Assembly (NCBI RefSeq): GCF_003217155.1
Contig: NZ_QJSU01000003.1
Span: 248,001-312,000, forward strand
Direction of reading: 5' to 3'
DNA length: 64,000 bases
DNA from: Psychrobacter fozii
GTDB lineage: Bacteria; Pseudomonadota; Gammaproteobacteria; Pseudomonadales; Moraxellaceae
Within the stretch, counting starts at the first letter, position 1. The number at the start of each line of letters is the position of its first letter. Made by a program: the position numbers and the translations under genes. This document shows, piece after piece, positions 7,642 to 18,174 of this stretch. The notes under the pieces were generated by a model that worked only from the letters and a program-made list of their open reading frames with translations, was not told the origin of the DNA and made no database searches.

Positions 7642-10239
7642 ATGAGATTTGAGAAATTTACCCAAAAACTGCAATCCGCTATTCAAGAGGCACAAAGCCT
7701 AGCCTTAGGTCGCGATCATACAGGTATCGATCCTGTGCATCTGCTTGCGGTATTGCTACAAGATGAGTCTAACTTGTCTATCTGCCAACAAGCAGGTGCT
7801 TCTATTCCTGCTCTAAAAAACGGCGTGGCAAAGGCACTCGACGGTCAAGCAACGATTTCGGATCCAACAGGTGATGTCAATCTAAATCCAAACTCGGTTA
7901 AGATTTTAAACTTGGCAGATCGTCAAGCGCAAAAAGAAGGCGATGATTTTATCGCGACGGAGTGGGTGATGTTAGCACTCGCTGAACAGGGCGAAACTAA
8001 AAAGATATTTGAAAGTGCTAGCGTGACGGCTAGCAAATTAAAAGTGGTTATCGAGCAGCTGCGCGGTGATGACACCGTCAATAATCAAAACGCAGAAGAT
8101 CAGCGTGATGCACTCAATAAATATACGATCAATCTGACTGAACAAGCAGAGCTTGGCAAGCTGGATCCAGTGATTGGTCGTGACGAAGAGATTCGCCGTA
8201 CCATTCAGGTGTTGTCACGTCGTACCAAAAATAACCCTGTGCTCATCGGTGAGCCGGGTGTCGGTAAGACGGCTATCGTCGAAGGATTAGCCCAAAAAAT
8301 TATCAATGGTGATGTGCCAGAAGGTCTACGCCGTAAAGAAGTATTGTCATTAGACTTAGGCGCACTGATTGCAGGGGCAAAATTCCGCGGTGAGTTCGAA
8401 GAGCGACTCAAAAGCGTATTGAGCGATTTGGCCAAGCAAGAAGGTAACGTCATCTTATTCATCGATGAGCTGCATACCATGGTCGGCGCCGGTAAATCTG
8501 AAGGGGCGATGGATGCAGGTAATATGCTAAAACCTGCACTAGCTCGTGGTGAGCTACACTGCGTTGGTGCGACGACATTAGATGAGTATCGCAAGTATAT
8601 TGAAAAAGATGCGGCACTTGAGCGTCGTTTCCAAAAAGTACTGGTCGATGAGCCAACGGTTGAAGATACCATTGCGATATTACGTGGCCTCAAAGAGCGC
8701 TATGAGCTGCATCATGGGGTCGATATCCAAGATAGCGCCATCATTGCTGCGGCACGCATGAGTCACCGTTACATCACGGATCGCAAGTTGCCAGACAAGG
8801 CGATTGACTTAATTGATGAAGCAGCCAGTCGCTTACGTATGGAGATGGACAGCAAGCCTGAAGCACTGGGTAAGCTCGACAGCCGTTTGATTCAGTTGAA
8901 AATGCAGCGTGAAGTACTTAAAAATGAAGAAGACGCTGGCGCGCAAGCAGAGCGTAAAGTACTGAATGCACAAATTGAAGAGCTTGAAAAAGAGTACGCT
9001 GATCTTAATGAAATTTGGCAAGCAGAAAAAGCACTGGTCAAAGGCAGTCAGCAGCTAAAAGACGAGCTAGATAAAGCCCGTATTGCGTATGACAAAGCCA
9101 GTCGTGAAGGTGACTATGAGACCATGAGCAAGCTGCAATACGAAACCATTCCGCAGCTAGAGCGCCGTATCACTGAGTCTGACTTGGCAGAACAAAAAGA
9201 GCAAACAGGCGAAGGTAGTGGTGTTAAATTACTACGTAACAAAGTCACAGACAACGAGATTGCGGAAGTGGTTGCGGCTGCCACAGGTATTCCAGTCAAC
9301 AAAATGATGCAAGGCGAGCGTGAAAAAATGCTGGCAATGGAAGAAAAGCTCCATGAGCGCGTGATTGGTCAAGATGAAGCGGTCGAATCGGTAGCAAATG
9401 CGGTACGCCGTAGCCGAGCGGGCTTGTCTGATCCCAATCGTCCTTCTGGCTCGTTCTTATTCCTTGGGCCTACAGGGGTCGGTAAAACTGAGCTGACTAA
9501 ATCATTAGCGAATTTCTTGTTTGATAGTGAAGATTCGATAGTACGTATCGACATGAGTGAGTACATGGAGAAACACAGTGTCAGTCGCTTGGTGGGTGCG
9601 CCTCCAGGTTATGTTGGCTACGAAGAAGGTGGTGCGTTGACTGAGGCTGTTCGCCGTAAGCCTTATAGTGTGATTTTGTTTGATGAAGTCGAAAAAGCAC
9701 ATCCTGATGTTTTTAACATATTATTGCAAGTATTGGACGATGGGCGTTTGACTGACTCGCAAGGTCGTGTCGTTGATTTTAAGAATACTGTGATTATTAT
9801 GACCAGTAACTTGGGTTCGCATAAAATTCAAGAAATGGTCGGCGAAAGTTACGAGGATATCAAAGCTGAGGTGATGGATTCTGTCGGCCAACATTTCCGT
9901 CCAGAGTTCGTCAACCGTATCGATGAGATTGTGGTCTTCCATCCGCTTGGTATGTCACAAATGGCAGGAATTGCCGCCATCCAGCTAGATCGTTTGCGTC
10001 AACGCTTGCATGAGCGTGAGATGGATATCGAGCTATCAGCTGATGCGATGAACAAGTTGGTCGCGGTCGGTTATGATCCTGTGTATGGTGCACGCCCGCT
10101 CAAACGTGCCATTCAGCAAGAGATTGAAAATCCATTGTCATTGAAGCTATTAGCGGGTGATTTCGTTGCAGGAGATATCATTAAAGTCGATGTTGGCTCT
10201 GACGACAAGCTGAGCTTTAATAAACTTAGAATGAGCTAA
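7642..10239 (+). CDS. clpB: ATP-dependent disaggregase ClpB
   Basis: 865 residues. Hexameric AAA+ chaperone that pulls polypeptides out of aggregates with DnaK/DnaJ/GrpE. Domains in order: Clp N repeat domain (1-~145); NBD1 with Walker A GEPGVGKT (~205) and Walker [10 protein letters not shown]; the coiled-coil middle domain (~400-530) that separates ClpB from ClpA/C; NBD2 with Walker [10 protein letters not shown] (~608) and [10 protein letters not shown]; and a C-terminal sensor-2 region [19 protein letters not shown] precedes the ATG. A strong terminator follows. The promoter is sigma32-like. Confidence 0.98.
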   Translation: MRFEKFTQKLQSAIQEAQSLALGRDHTGIDPVHLLAVLLQDESNLSICQQAGASIPALKNGVAKALDGQATISDPTGDVNLNPNSVKILNLADRQAQKEGDDFIATEWVMLALAEQGETKKIFESASVTASKLKVVIEQLRGDDTVNNQNAEDQRDALNKYTINLTEQAELGKLDPVIGRDEEIRRTIQVLSRRTKNNPVLIGEPGVGKTAIVEGLAQKIINGDVPEGLRRKEVLSLDLGALIAGAKFRGEFEERLKSVLSDLAKQEGNVILFIDELHTMVGAGKSEGAMDAGNMLKPALARGELHCVGATTLDEYRKYIEKDAALERRFQKVLVDEPTVEDTIAILRGLKERYELHHGVDIQDSAIIAAARMSHRYITDRKLPDKAIDLIDEAASRLRMEMDSKPEALGKLDSRLIQLKMQREVLKNEEDAGAQAERKVLNAQIEELEKEYADLNEIWQAEKALVKGSQQLKDELDKARIAYDKASREGDYETMSKLQYETIPQLERRITESDLAEQKEQTGEGSGVKLLRNKVTDNEIAEVVAAATGIPVNKMMQGEREKMLAMEEKLHERVIGQDEAVESVANAVRRSRAGLSDPNRPSGSFLFLGPTGVGKTELTKSLANFLFDSEDSIVRIDMSEYMEKHSVSRLVGAPPGYVGYEEGGALTEAVRRKPYSVILFDEVEKAHPDVFNILLQVLDDGRLTDSQGRVVDFKNTVIIMTSNLGSHKIQEMVGESYEDIKAEVMDSVGQHFRPEFVNRIDEIVVFHPLGMSQMAGIAAIQLDRLRQRLHEREMDIELSADAMNKLVAVGYDPVYGARPLKRAIQQEIENPLSLKLLAGDFVAGDIIKVDVGSDDKLSFNKLRMS

Positions 10240-10274
10240 TATCTAAGCCAACAGGACTGTTTCTTAATAAAACC

Positions 10275-10321
10275 AACCCCTTACTTGCCTATATTTCATA
10301 TGGGTAAGTAAGGGGTTTTTA
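10275..10321 (+). terminator. Intrinsic terminator of clpB
   Basis: Stem AACCCCTTACTT/AAGTAAGGGGTT (from 10275 and up to 10316) with an AT-rich loop, then a T run to 10320. Confidence 0.88.
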
Positions 10322-10378
10322 CGTTGTGGGCGAGTATTATTTTACCGTTTTCATGCTTTGATTATGCTATAAATAATC

Positions 10379-10486
10379 TATAGTCAAAGAACTCTAAAAT
10401 GGGTACAAGGCAGCCGACTGCAGATTGTACAAGTCGTACATCTAAGGAGGGTAACGCCGTAGCGGTTTAGTAGTTCACCGACTATA
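10379..10486 (+). repeat. TATAGTC-type dispersed repeat, subfamily A, copy 2
   Basis: 108 bases from TATAGTC to GACTATA. It matches copy 1 (inverted, 7301-7408) and copy 3 (39800-39907) along its whole length with only scattered differences. Confidence 0.87.
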
Positions 10487-10527
10487 AGCGCTCATAAGAG
10501 GAATGCAAAATACAAGGAGATGACAAC

Positions 10528-11781
10528 ATGGCGATAATCAATAAAAAATATTTAAGTGCGCCGTTAACTTTACCGATTATAGTAGCGACATTGTTGATCA
10601 GCACGTCGGCGTGTTCCAATCAGTCGGTAGTTAATACCAATGAAGATTTGGCAGAATACAAAGAAGCCAAAACCTCAGATGCTAGTTCGTCCATGAGCGC
10701 TGATAAACCAGAATTTGTCACTAAAATAATCACTACTTTTGATGAACCTTGGGCAATGATAGCGTTACCTAAAGTGGATAATTCACCACAAAAAATCTTG
10801 GTGACACAAAAGACAGGTGAATTATTCGTGGTCGATACCGAGACAGGTGCGAAGACACCAGTGACTGGTGTACCAAAAGTCGCTTACGGTGGTCAAGGTG
10901 GCTTGGGAGACATCATAGTGTCACCAGATTTCTCTAGTTCCAATAATCTCTATATCAGCTACGTTGAAGCAGGTGAGGGTGCAGATAGTAATAAATTCGG
11001 TGCGACAGTCATCAAAGCAACGCTCTCAGGACTAGAAACGACGACACCAAGTTTGCAAGCCATTACGCCAATCTGGGAGCAGTCGCCAAAAGTAAAAGGG
11101 CAAGGACATTACAGCCATCGTCTCTTGTTTTCACCTGATGGACAATATTTATACATCAGCTCAGGCGAGCGCCAAGAAAAAACCCCAGCTCAAGATATGA
11201 GTGTCAACTTGGGCAAGATAATACGCCTAAATCCTGATGGCAGCGCCCCAGCAGACAATCCATTTATCGATACTGGCAATGGTATAGCTAAGCAGTTTTG
11301 GACAGTAGGCCATCGTAATGTGCTTGGTATGGCATTTGATGACAGCGGTAAGTTATGGGCGCACGAGATGGGGCCAAGAGGCGGAGATGAGTTTAATCTG
11401 ATTGAAAAAGGCAATAACTATGGTTGGCCGATCGTGTCTAACGGCCGTAATTATTCAGGTATTGATATCCCTGATCATGATACTCAGCCTGAGTTCGAAG
11501 CACCCAAAATCACATGGACACCAGTTATATCACCTTCATCGATGAGCCTCTATTCTGCGGGTACAGAGAATGATTTTCCAGCATGGCAAGGCAATGTGCT
11601 GATTAGTGGTTTGTCATCCAAAGCGCTCATTGTGGTGAGTATGAATGATGACAACACAGCTTCTGAACGTTATCGCTATGATATGGGGGAGCGTATTCGT
11701 AGTGTACTGGCGGTAGATGGTAACGTTTGGGTGTTAGAAGATGGTAATGATGGTCAATTACTCAGATTATTGCCTAAATAA
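10528..11781 (+). CDS. PQQ-dependent sugar dehydrogenase, lipoprotein (Asd/YliI-like)
   Basis: 417 residues. A lipoprotein signal ends at the lipobox LISTSAC, with Cys29 as the lipidation site. The mature part is a six-bladed beta-propeller of the soluble glucose dehydrogenase/YliI family: PWAMIALP near residue 73, the blade signature GQGGLGDIIVSPDF, a YSHRLLFSPDG block (GHYSHR), NPDGSAPADNPF, VGHRNVLGMAFD and HEMGPRGGDEFNLI. These hold the catalytic His and the calcium/PQQ ligands of the family. The product probably oxidises aldoses in the periplasm. AAGGAGATG precedes the ATG. Confidence 0.9.
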   Translation: MAIINKKYLSAPLTLPIIVATLLISTSACSNQSVVNTNEDLAEYKEAKTSDASSSMSADKPEFVTKIITTFDEPWAMIALPKVDNSPQKILVTQKTGELFVVDTETGAKTPVTGVPKVAYGGQGGLGDIIVSPDFSSSNNLYISYVEAGEGADSNKFGATVIKATLSGLETTTPSLQAITPIWEQSPKVKGQGHYSHRLLFSPDGQYLYISSGERQEKTPAQDMSVNLGKIIRLNPDGSAPADNPFIDTGNGIAKQFWTVGHRNVLGMAFDDSGKLWAHEMGPRGGDEFNLIEKGNNYGWPIVSNGRNYSGIDIPDHDTQPEFEAPKITWTPVISPSSMSLYSAGTENDFPAWQGNVLISGLSSKALIVVSMNDDNTASERYRYDMGERIRSVLAVDGNVWVLEDGNDGQLLRLLPK

Positions 11782-11959
11782 CATCATGCTAGCGTTCTAA
11801 GAAGGTAGTGTTGATTTCTTAGTTTATTCAATTATTTTAAATAAATTTATTAAATCTTTTAGATTAAATTAACTGTTTTATCAAGCTTTATTTTGTAAAA
11901 GATTGATAGTTAAGGCCTATTTTGTTAAGGTAATGTTCCTTGGATTTTGAGACTTGCAC

Positions 11960-13603
11960 ATGGAAGAAGTAAAAGTAGGCAGATTAGGACCTTTTCCACG
12001 GGTGAGTAAACCTGTGTTTATTACATCGTCACTGTTGATAATTGGATTCATTATTTTTGGTGCACTTTTCACTGAAACAGCAGGGGCCGTCTTTAGTTTT
12101 TTACAAAATTTCATTACTGATAAGTTTGGTTGGCTGTTTATTCTCTTAGTCAATGCGGCGCTCGCGCTTTGTATTTACTTGGCAATGAGTCGCTATGGCG
12201 ACATTCGGCTAGGCAATCAAACGGAGCGACCACAGTACAATCTGTTCTCTTGGATTGGTATGTTGTTTTCTGCAGGTATTGGTATTGGCTTAGTTTATTG
12301 GGGTACAGCGGAGCCGTTGTATCACTTTATGGCACCACCAATGGGCGATGCCGAAACGGTAGCAGCTGCAAAGCAAGCGATGAACATCTCATTTATGCAT
12401 TGGGGTCTACACGCTTGGGGTATCTATACGGTTGTGGCGCTGTCTTTAGCGTACTTCCATTTCCGTCGTGGGTTGCCGTTATCGATTCGATCAACTCTGT
12501 ATCCTTTGCTCGGCAAAAGAATCTATGGCCGATGGGGGCATACGGTCGATATCTTGGCAGTGTTCGGTACGATGTTTGGCGTGGTTACCTCACTAGGTCT
12601 TGGCGTGATGCAGATCAATTCTGGACTAGAGAAGTTGTTTGGTACGCCTAATAGTCTTACGGTACAGTTTGGTTTGATTGCGTTTATTACAGCGCTTGCA
12701 GCCGCTTCTGTTATGATGGGCTTGGACAAAGGTATTAAGCGCCTTAGTGATATAAATATTGGATTCACAATCGTCTTATTGGCGTTTATGGTCATCTTAG
12801 GGCCGACGCTGTTTATCTTTGATAGCTTTATTGAAAACATCGGCAACTATCTGACCGTGATTGTACCACTAGGTACGTGGGGCGAGTCTTATAGCGGGAC
12901 AGATTGGCAAAGTAGTTGGACGATATTTTATTGGGCATGGTGGGTTAGTTGGGCACCATTCGTTGGTATCTTTATTGCCCGTATCTCTCGCGGTCGTACT
13001 ATCCGTGAATTTACGCTTGGGGTGTTGTTGATCCCAATGCTTATCTTGTTCTTCTGGTTTACGACTTTTGGTGGCGTTGCTGTTCATATGGAGCTTGCTT
13101 CTGCTGTGTCGGGTATCAGCCCAGGATTGGTTGAAGCAGTACAAGCGGATTCTGGTAGTGCCATCTTTAAGTTGGTTGAGTACTACCCATTGGCAAAACC
13201 GATTACGCTACTGATTGTGGTTATGATCATGCTATGGTTTGTGACCTCATCAGACTCGGCCAGTTTTGTTATCGATATGCTGACCGCTGGTGGTGATACC
13301 AATCCTCCAAAGATTCAGCGTTTGTTTTGGGCAACAACAGAAGGCGTTATCGCTGCTATATTGCTAGCGGCTGGTGGACTATCTGCCTTACAAGCGGCGG
13401 CTATCGTAGCCGGACTACCGTTTGCCTTAGTGATTTTTGTCATGATGTATGCGTTGTTACGAGGTTTGAGTCGTGATCGTCTGATTCTATATCGAGCTCA
13501 GCAAGGCTTTATTACTGATGAATCAGCAGACCATAATTCAGCGAATGAATTCGTTGATGAGCACTTGTTAAAAGGGCCACCTAAGATTGTAGATGGTGAC
13601 TAA
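11960..13603 (+). CDS. BCCT family transporter (choline/betaine/carnitine), copy 1
   Basis: 547 residues, about 12 transmembrane segments. The family imports quaternary ammonium compounds such as choline or glycine betaine with Na+ or H+. Visible family features are the glycine-rich helix GIGIGLVYWGTAEPLYHF (residues ~96-113) and the aromatic helix-8 block WTIFYWAWWVSWAPF followed by ARISRGRTIREF. The cytoplasmic tails are short, without the long osmosensing C-terminus of BetP. ATG 11960 is preferred over TTG 11954 because it aligns with the paralogue's start. The second copy is at 13977. Confidence 0.93.
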   Translation: MEEVKVGRLGPFPRVSKPVFITSSLLIIGFIIFGALFTETAGAVFSFLQNFITDKFGWLFILLVNAALALCIYLAMSRYGDIRLGNQTERPQYNLFSWIGMLFSAGIGIGLVYWGTAEPLYHFMAPPMGDAETVAAAKQAMNISFMHWGLHAWGIYTVVALSLAYFHFRRGLPLSIRSTLYPLLGKRIYGRWGHTVDILAVFGTMFGVVTSLGLGVMQINSGLEKLFGTPNSLTVQFGLIAFITALAAASVMMGLDKGIKRLSDINIGFTIVLLAFMVILGPTLFIFDSFIENIGNYLTVIVPLGTWGESYSGTDWQSSWTIFYWAWWVSWAPFVGIFIARISRGRTIREFTLGVLLIPMLILFFWFTTFGGVAVHMELASAVSGISPGLVEAVQADSGSAIFKLVEYYPLAKPITLLIVVMIMLWFVTSSDSASFVIDMLTAGGDTNPPKIQRLFWATTEGVIAAILLAAGGLSALQAAAIVAGLPFALVIFVMMYALLRGLSRDRLILYRAQQGFITDESADHNSANEFVDEHLLKGPPKIVDGD

Positions 13604-13619
13604 TTATCAAAGATAACTA

Positions 13620-13789
13620 GGGCGTGTCCTCAATTCAATCGATAGTTATCTAAATGGGTTAAAAATGGCTAAATCTTGCCAAACGGCGTCAAATAGCTGA
13701 CTAATATCTCGATATTATCTGCGCTATTTTCCTTGTTTGACTGCAATTTATCTCATTTTTATCACCATTTTTAAAATGAGGACACGCCC
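13620..13789 (+). mobile_element. MITE with GGGCGTGTCC ends, copy 1
   Basis: 170 bp with perfect terminal inverted repeats (GGGCGTGTCCTCA at the left, its complement at the right, with a longer partial match inward) and TA on both sides (13618-13619, 13790-13791), the sign of a TA target duplication. A second copy in inverted orientation is at 57952-58110. No open reading frame; it would depend on a transposase elsewhere, probably IS5- or IS630-like by target and ends (inference). Confidence 0.87.
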
Positions 13790-13847
13790 TAATAATTGTT
13801 GCAGAATTTATTGTTAATTAAGTTGCACTGATTAGTAGTGACGTTCG

Positions 13848-13886
13848 AAAAAACCCCTAAAATACGCAGGTATTTTGGGGTTTTTT
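13848..13886. terminator. Intrinsic terminator after the first BCCT gene
   Basis: Stem around AACCCCTAAAATAC/GTATTTTGGGGTT with a GCAG-like loop, A run left and T run right. Confidence 0.85.
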
Positions 13887-13976
13887 ATATTTTCAATTGT
13901 AATGAATATCTGCTTAGATTTGATAGTTTGCGCATATCTTGTTAAGGTAGCCACCCCAAAAAATTGAGATTACGAC

Positions 13977-15632
13977 ATGGATCATGTGAAAGTTGGTCGA
14001 TTAGGCCCTTTTCCGCGGGTAAGTAAACCCGTGTTTTTAACTTCAGCGTTGTTAATTCTTGCGTTTATTATCTTCGGCACTCTCTTTAGTGAGCAAGCAG
14101 AGCTGGTCTTTGGTCATGCAAAAGCCTTTGTGTCTTTACGCTTTGGCTGGTTTTTTATTGTGGTTGTCAACTTAACATTGGTGATGAGCATCTATATGAT
14201 ATTTAGTCGCTATGGCGATATCAGGCTTGGTCATCAAAATGAAAAACCAGAATATAACCTATTATCTTGGATTGGCATGTTGTTTTCCGCTGGTATCGGT
14301 ATTGGGCTGCTTTATTGGGGAACAGCTGAACCGTTGTACCATTTTATGGCACCGCCATTAGGAGAAGCTGAAACGGTCGCTGCCGCCAAACAAGCGATGA
14401 ATATATCGTTTCTACATTATGGTTTACATGTGTGGGCGCTCTACGGTATGGTCGCTTTGTCATTGGCTTATTTCCACTACCGAGTGGGTTTGCCATTAGC
14501 CATCCGTTCGACACTATATCCTATATTGGGTAAAAAAATATATGGGGGCTGGGGCCATACGGTGGATACGCTAGCAGTGTTTGGCACGATGTTTGGTGTC
14601 GTGACGACACTCGGTTTAGGCGTGTTACAGATCAACTCAGGTCTTGAGACTTTATTTGGTATTCCTAATAACACGACCGTTCAGGTTATTCTCATTGCAT
14701 TGATTACGGTGCTGGCAGGATTGTCACTGTTTATGGGACTAGATAAAGGTATCAAGCGTTTGAGTGATATCAATATCTTGTTCACCATTGTGCTACTGAG
14801 CTTTGTGATTATATTAGGCCCTACGCAGTTTATTTTTAATAGTTTTGTCGAAAATGTTGGTAACTATTTACATGAAATTGTACCCTTAGGGCTTTGGACT
14901 GAGTCTTATGAAGGTCAGGATAATTGGCAGTCTTCATGGACGATATTCTATTGGGCATGGTGGATCAGCTGGTCACCTTTTGTCGGGGTGTTTGTCGCTC
15001 GTATCTCTCGTGGTCGTACCATTCGTGAGTTTATATTAGGGGTGTTGTTGATTCCTATTACCATCTTGTTCCTATGGTTTACCGCTTTCGGTGGTTCAGC
15101 GGTGCATATGGAACTGATGGCAGCAGCCGATCCTAGTATGGTGAGTCCTGGTCTTGTCGAAGCGGTACAAGCAGATACAGGCAGTGCTATCTTCAAGCTG
15201 ATGGAATCTTACCCATTAACCTCAGCCGTTAACTTACTCATTGTCGTGATGATTGTCTTGTGGTTTGTGACGTCGTCAGATTCAGCGAGTTTTGTGATTG
15301 ATATGTTGACCTCTGGTGGCGATGCCAATCCACCAAAGATTCAGCGTCTGTTTTGGGCAGGTACAGAAGGTGTTATTGCGGCCGTACTGTTGACAGCAGG
15401 CGGATTGAGTGCCCTGCAAGCAGCCTCTATCGTTTCGGGTTTCCCTTTCGCTATCGTCATCGTTATTATGATGTATTCGTTACTACGAGGCTTGAGTCGA
15501 GATCGTCTGATACTATATCGTAATCAGCAATGGTTCGTCACCGAAGAGTCAGCAGAGCATAACTCAGCCAACGAGTTCCGTGATGAAGACTTGCTAACAG
15601 GTCCGCTTGATCTTGAAGACTCTAAAAATTAA
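13977..15632 (+). CDS. BCCT family transporter, copy 2
   Basis: 551 residues, a close paralogue of the product of 11960-13603 over the whole length, sharing the start xxVKVGRLGPFPRVSKPVF, the GIGIGLLYWGTAEPLYHF helix and the WTIFYWAWW block. It has its own terminator and is separated by a MITE, so the two are probably separate units. Differences include an extra residue in the helix 7-8 loop (YEGQDNWQSS) and an AADPSM insertion near residue 382. Retention of both copies suggests different substrates or osmotic set points (inference). Confidence 0.93.
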   Translation: MDHVKVGRLGPFPRVSKPVFLTSALLILAFIIFGTLFSEQAELVFGHAKAFVSLRFGWFFIVVVNLTLVMSIYMIFSRYGDIRLGHQNEKPEYNLLSWIGMLFSAGIGIGLLYWGTAEPLYHFMAPPLGEAETVAAAKQAMNISFLHYGLHVWALYGMVALSLAYFHYRVGLPLAIRSTLYPILGKKIYGGWGHTVDTLAVFGTMFGVVTTLGLGVLQINSGLETLFGIPNNTTVQVILIALITVLAGLSLFMGLDKGIKRLSDINILFTIVLLSFVIILGPTQFIFNSFVENVGNYLHEIVPLGLWTESYEGQDNWQSSWTIFYWAWWISWSPFVGVFVARISRGRTIREFILGVLLIPITILFLWFTAFGGSAVHMELMAAADPSMVSPGLVEAVQADTGSAIFKLMESYPLTSAVNLLIVVMIVLWFVTSSDSASFVIDMLTSGGDANPPKIQRLFWAGTEGVIAAVLLTAGGLSALQAASIVSGFPFAIVIVIMMYSLLRGLSRDRLILYRNQQWFVTEESAEHNSANEFRDEDLLTGPLDLEDSKN

Positions 15633-15660
15633 ATAATAAGTTAATCGAAAGTAATATTTA

Positions 15661-15695
15661 AAAGCCCCCACTTATGATTAAGTGGGGGCTTTTTA
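15661..15695 (+). terminator. Intrinsic terminator after the second BCCT gene
   Basis: Stem AAAGCCCCCACTTA/TAAGTGGGGGCTTT with a short TGAT loop and a T run. Confidence 0.9.
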
Positions 15696-15732
15696 TATCA
15701 TTCAGCTATTTTTAATTTTAATCTAAATTATC

Positions 15733-15839
15733 TATAGTCGGTTCAATATAATTTGGATACAAGGCAACCGAGTGCAGGTGTATAAGTGATACTTTAAGCG
15801 AGGTTAACGCTGTCACTCTTTTATAGAGGATTGATTATA
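15733..15839 (+). repeat. TATAGTC-type dispersed repeat, subfamily C, copy 1
   Basis: 107 bases from TATAGTCGGTTCAATATAA to a degenerate GATTATA end, containing ACAAGGCAACCGAGTGCAGG and GAGGTTAACGCTGTCACTC. Best partner is 60346-60452. Confidence 0.8.
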
Positions 15840-15848
15840 TCTGCAAGG

Positions 15849-16190
15849 TTATGAGCATTGTCCTTTCACATAGCCTAATGCCGTCGTTGTACCGCATGCT
15901 GAGCATGAATTGCCCGCAGTACGATAATTAAATCCTGAATCAGTTTTCACTTTGACACAGACAGGATCGTATTGTGCGGTACACATCGTTTGCTCAGGAT
16001 TATATGGTGGGCATTTGGTAAAAGGATTGTCGCTAGATATCGGTTGGTGATGCTCAGTGCTGTGAATAGGGTAGGTGGCTGTATCAGGCGTATCAATGCC
16101 TTGGATATTGCTACAGCCAGCTAACGCGATGGCTGCGGATAAGCCTAGCAATGACACGCATGATCGCCATGATTTGAGTAAGTGGTTCAT
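15849..16190 (-). CDS. Small lipoprotein with Kazal-like domain
   Basis: 113 residues. A signal peptide ends in a lipobox with Cys26 (IALAGC). The mature C-terminal half holds CTAQYDPVCV, then an aromatic Y and a Gly-Asn-Ser-Cys-x-x-Cys segment and a final Cys, the spacing of a Kazal-type protease inhibitor fold. Family members act as periplasmic or surface inhibitors of serine proteases, but no inhibitory loop residue can be assigned with confidence. GGACAT lies before the ATG. The end abuts the repeat at 15733-15839. Confidence 0.7.
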   Translation of the reverse strand: MNHLLKSWRSCVSLLGLSAAIALAGCSNIQGIDTPDTATYPIHSTEHHQPISSDNPFTKCPPYNPEQTMCTAQYDPVCVKVKTDSGFNYRTAGNSCSACGTTTALGYVKGQCS

Positions 16191-16325
16191 AATAATATGT
16201 CCTTATAGAAGATAAAGTTCGATAAATCCCTTTTATCGATAGTCAGCTTCAACCATGTTATGAATCAAGTGGTTTCCATCCATAGTAGCCTATTTATGAG
16301 CAGTCATCTACTAAATCATGATGAA

Positions 16326-16367
16326 CAAAAAACCCAAGCTTAATCATAAGCTTGGGTTTAATTTTTA
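16326..16367. terminator. Intrinsic bidirectional terminator
   Basis: Stem AAACCCAAGCTTA/TAAGCTTGGGTTT with an ATCA loop; A run on the left, T-rich right. Serves the minus-strand genes from metK side. Confidence 0.8.
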
Positions 16368-16418
16368 TTACTATAATGGCTTTCATCGCTTTGCAAGATT
16401 TAGCGAAACGCTATCGTA

Positions 16419-16775
16419 CTATTTTGCTGCTTTGTCATCTTGATTAAGCTGAACATATTTATCAAAATTTTGCGCATAATCCGTTAGATTGTCGCTTAGC
16501 ATTTGGCGATATTGCTTCACATAAAATTCAACGATATCGTCTTTTTCTTTGGCAAAATCATCGCCTTTGACAAACCCGATAGAAGCGACTGACGCGCTAT
16601 AACGGGCGGCTGCATACAATAAAGAAGCGCCTACTTGTCCTGAATGTGCTTCAGGACCTAGCTGGCTGTTTGCAATACCGATGATGGCATCAGCACGTTG
16701 GTAAAATGCCTGCATTTCAGGGGTAATCTCAACGTTGGTATCAACTTCGTTGCCTTGAGTCGTGTCTTGAGACAT
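16419..16775 (-). CDS. DUF3144 family protein
   Basis: 118 residues, no signal peptide or membrane segment. The chain fits DUF3144: a helical core with ITPEMQAFYQRADAIIGIAN, then LLYAAARYSASVAS and a C-terminal EFYVKQYRQMLSDNLTDY. Function unknown. A good AGGAGC ribosome binding site precedes the ATG. It lies downstream of metK in the same direction with a 71-base gap and may be co-transcribed. Confidence 0.8.
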   Translation of the reverse strand: MSQDTTQGNEVDTNVEITPEMQAFYQRADAIIGIANSQLGPEAHSGQVGASLLYAAARYSASVASIGFVKGDDFAKEKDDIVEFYVKQYRQMLSDNLTDYAQNFDKYVQLNQDDKAAK

Positions 16776-16846
16776 GAGCTGCTCCTAATAAGTATCAGTA
16801 AATTAAATTTCTAAAAACGGTTTGTAAATAAGTTAAAGCAAGGATT

Positions 16847-18013
16847 TTATAAACCAGCGTCTGCTTTCAAGATTTCAGCTTTGTCTGTTTTTTCCCATGT
16901 AAAGGCAGTTTCTGAACCTTGACGACCAAAATGACCGAAGGTAGCAGTTTGCTGATACATTGGCTGTAATAAGTTCAGCATGCGAGTAATACCATAAGGA
17001 CGCAAATCAAAATGCGTACGAATCAGACGAATGATTTCATCGTTACTGATTTTGCTAGTACCAAACGTATTGACAGAGATAGAGGTCGGCTCAGCGACAC
17101 CGATTGCATAGCTAACTTGTACTTCACAGCGATCAGCAAGACCTGCTGCGACGATGTTTTTTGCCACATAACGTACCGCGTAAGCCGCACTGCGATCTAC
17201 TTTTGAAGGGTCTTTACCACTGAAAGCACCGCCGCCATGACGAGCCATACCGCCGTACGTATCGACAATGATTTTACGACCAGTCAGACCAGCATCACCA
17301 ACAGGGCCGCCAATCACAAACTTACCAGTTGGATTGATATGATAGCGTGTACCGGCGTGTAAAAGCTCAGCAGGCAGTACTTGTTTGATGATAGATTCCA
17401 TGACCGCTTCTTGTAGATCGGCTTGTGAAATACTAGGATCATGTTGCGTTGATAATACCACTGCATCAATCGCTACAGGTTTATTACCATCGTATTTTAG
17501 CGTAACTTGTGCTTTGGCATCTGGGCGTAACCAAGGCAGATCTCCTGCGCGGCGTAGCTCAGACTGACGCTCCATCAAACGATGCGCATATTCGATAGGC
17601 GCTGGCATTAATACTTCGGTTTCATTACTGGCATATCCGAACATCAAGCCTTGATCGCCTGCACCTTGCTCTTCAGGGTCGCTACGATCGACACCTTGGG
17701 CAATCTCAGGAGATTGTTTGCCGAGCATGTTAATCACTGCGCAAGTCTCGCCATCAAAACCTAAGTCTGAATGGTGATAGCCAATGCCATTTACGGTGTC
17801 ACGCACAAGACGCTCTAAATCGATATTTGCTGTCGTGGTGATTTCACCTGCGAGTATCACAGCGCCGGTTTTCACTAAGGTTTCGCATGCCACACGTGCA
17901 TGTAGATCTTCACGTAAGATAGCGTCAAGGATGGCGTCTGAGATTTGGTCAGCCATTTTGTCAGGATGACCTTCGCTTACAGATTCTGAGGTAAATAAGT
18001 TGTATTCACGCAT
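16847..18013 (-). CDS. metK: S-adenosylmethionine synthetase
   Basis: 388 residues, close to the 384 of E. coli MetK. Makes S-adenosylmethionine from methionine and ATP with release of phosphate and pyrophosphate. The N-terminal [14 protein letters not shown] holds the catalytic His; the methionine-loop [12 protein letters not shown] (~residue 116) and the triphosphate-binding [19 protein letters not shown] (~residue 261) are intact. The start is ATG at 18013. No recognisable SAM riboswitch was seen in the 160-base upstream spacer. Confidence 0.97.
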   Translation of the reverse strand: MREYNLFTSESVSEGHPDKMADQISDAILDAILREDLHARVACETLVKTGAVILAGEITTTANIDLERLVRDTVNGIGYHHSDLGFDGETCAVINMLGKQSPEIAQGVDRSDPEEQGAGDQGLMFGYASNETEVLMPAPIEYAHRLMERQSELRRAGDLPWLRPDAKAQVTLKYDGNKPVAIDAVVLSTQHDPSISQADLQEAVMESIIKQVLPAELLHAGTRYHINPTGKFVIGGPVGDAGLTGRKIIVDTYGGMARHGGGAFSGKDPSKVDRSAAYAVRYVAKNIVAAGLADRCEVQVSYAIGVAEPTSISVNTFGTSKISNDEIIRLIRTHFDLRPYGITRMLNLLQPMYQQTATFGHFGRQGSETAFTWEKTDKAEILKADAGL

Positions 18014-18174
18014 AAAAGGGTCGCTTAATTGCAGGGACTGTAGTCTACGAACTCAGTCATTATTAAATATATCTAAATGAAAAGACGAAAAGGAATCAAA
18101 AAATTATCGTATTTTACCGTGTATCGAGGCAAAACTCTAGCAATGGATGGTGTTGTGAAGTAACTGGTTATGGA

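Larger units (their letters stand above)
13604..13976. other. 373-base spacer between the two BCCT genes
   Basis: Filled by a 170-bp MITE (13620-13789) and an intrinsic terminator (13848-13886). No gene seen. Confidence 0.8.

Noticed and set aside
12130..12651. 173-residue plus-strand frame inside the first BCCT gene
   Set aside because: Lies wholly inside a well-supported transporter gene in another frame; composition is that of an overlapping shadow.
18014..18174. SAM riboswitch upstream of metK
   Set aside because: No conserved SAM-I to SAM-VI core, pseudoknot or terminator-antiterminator pair could be drawn.
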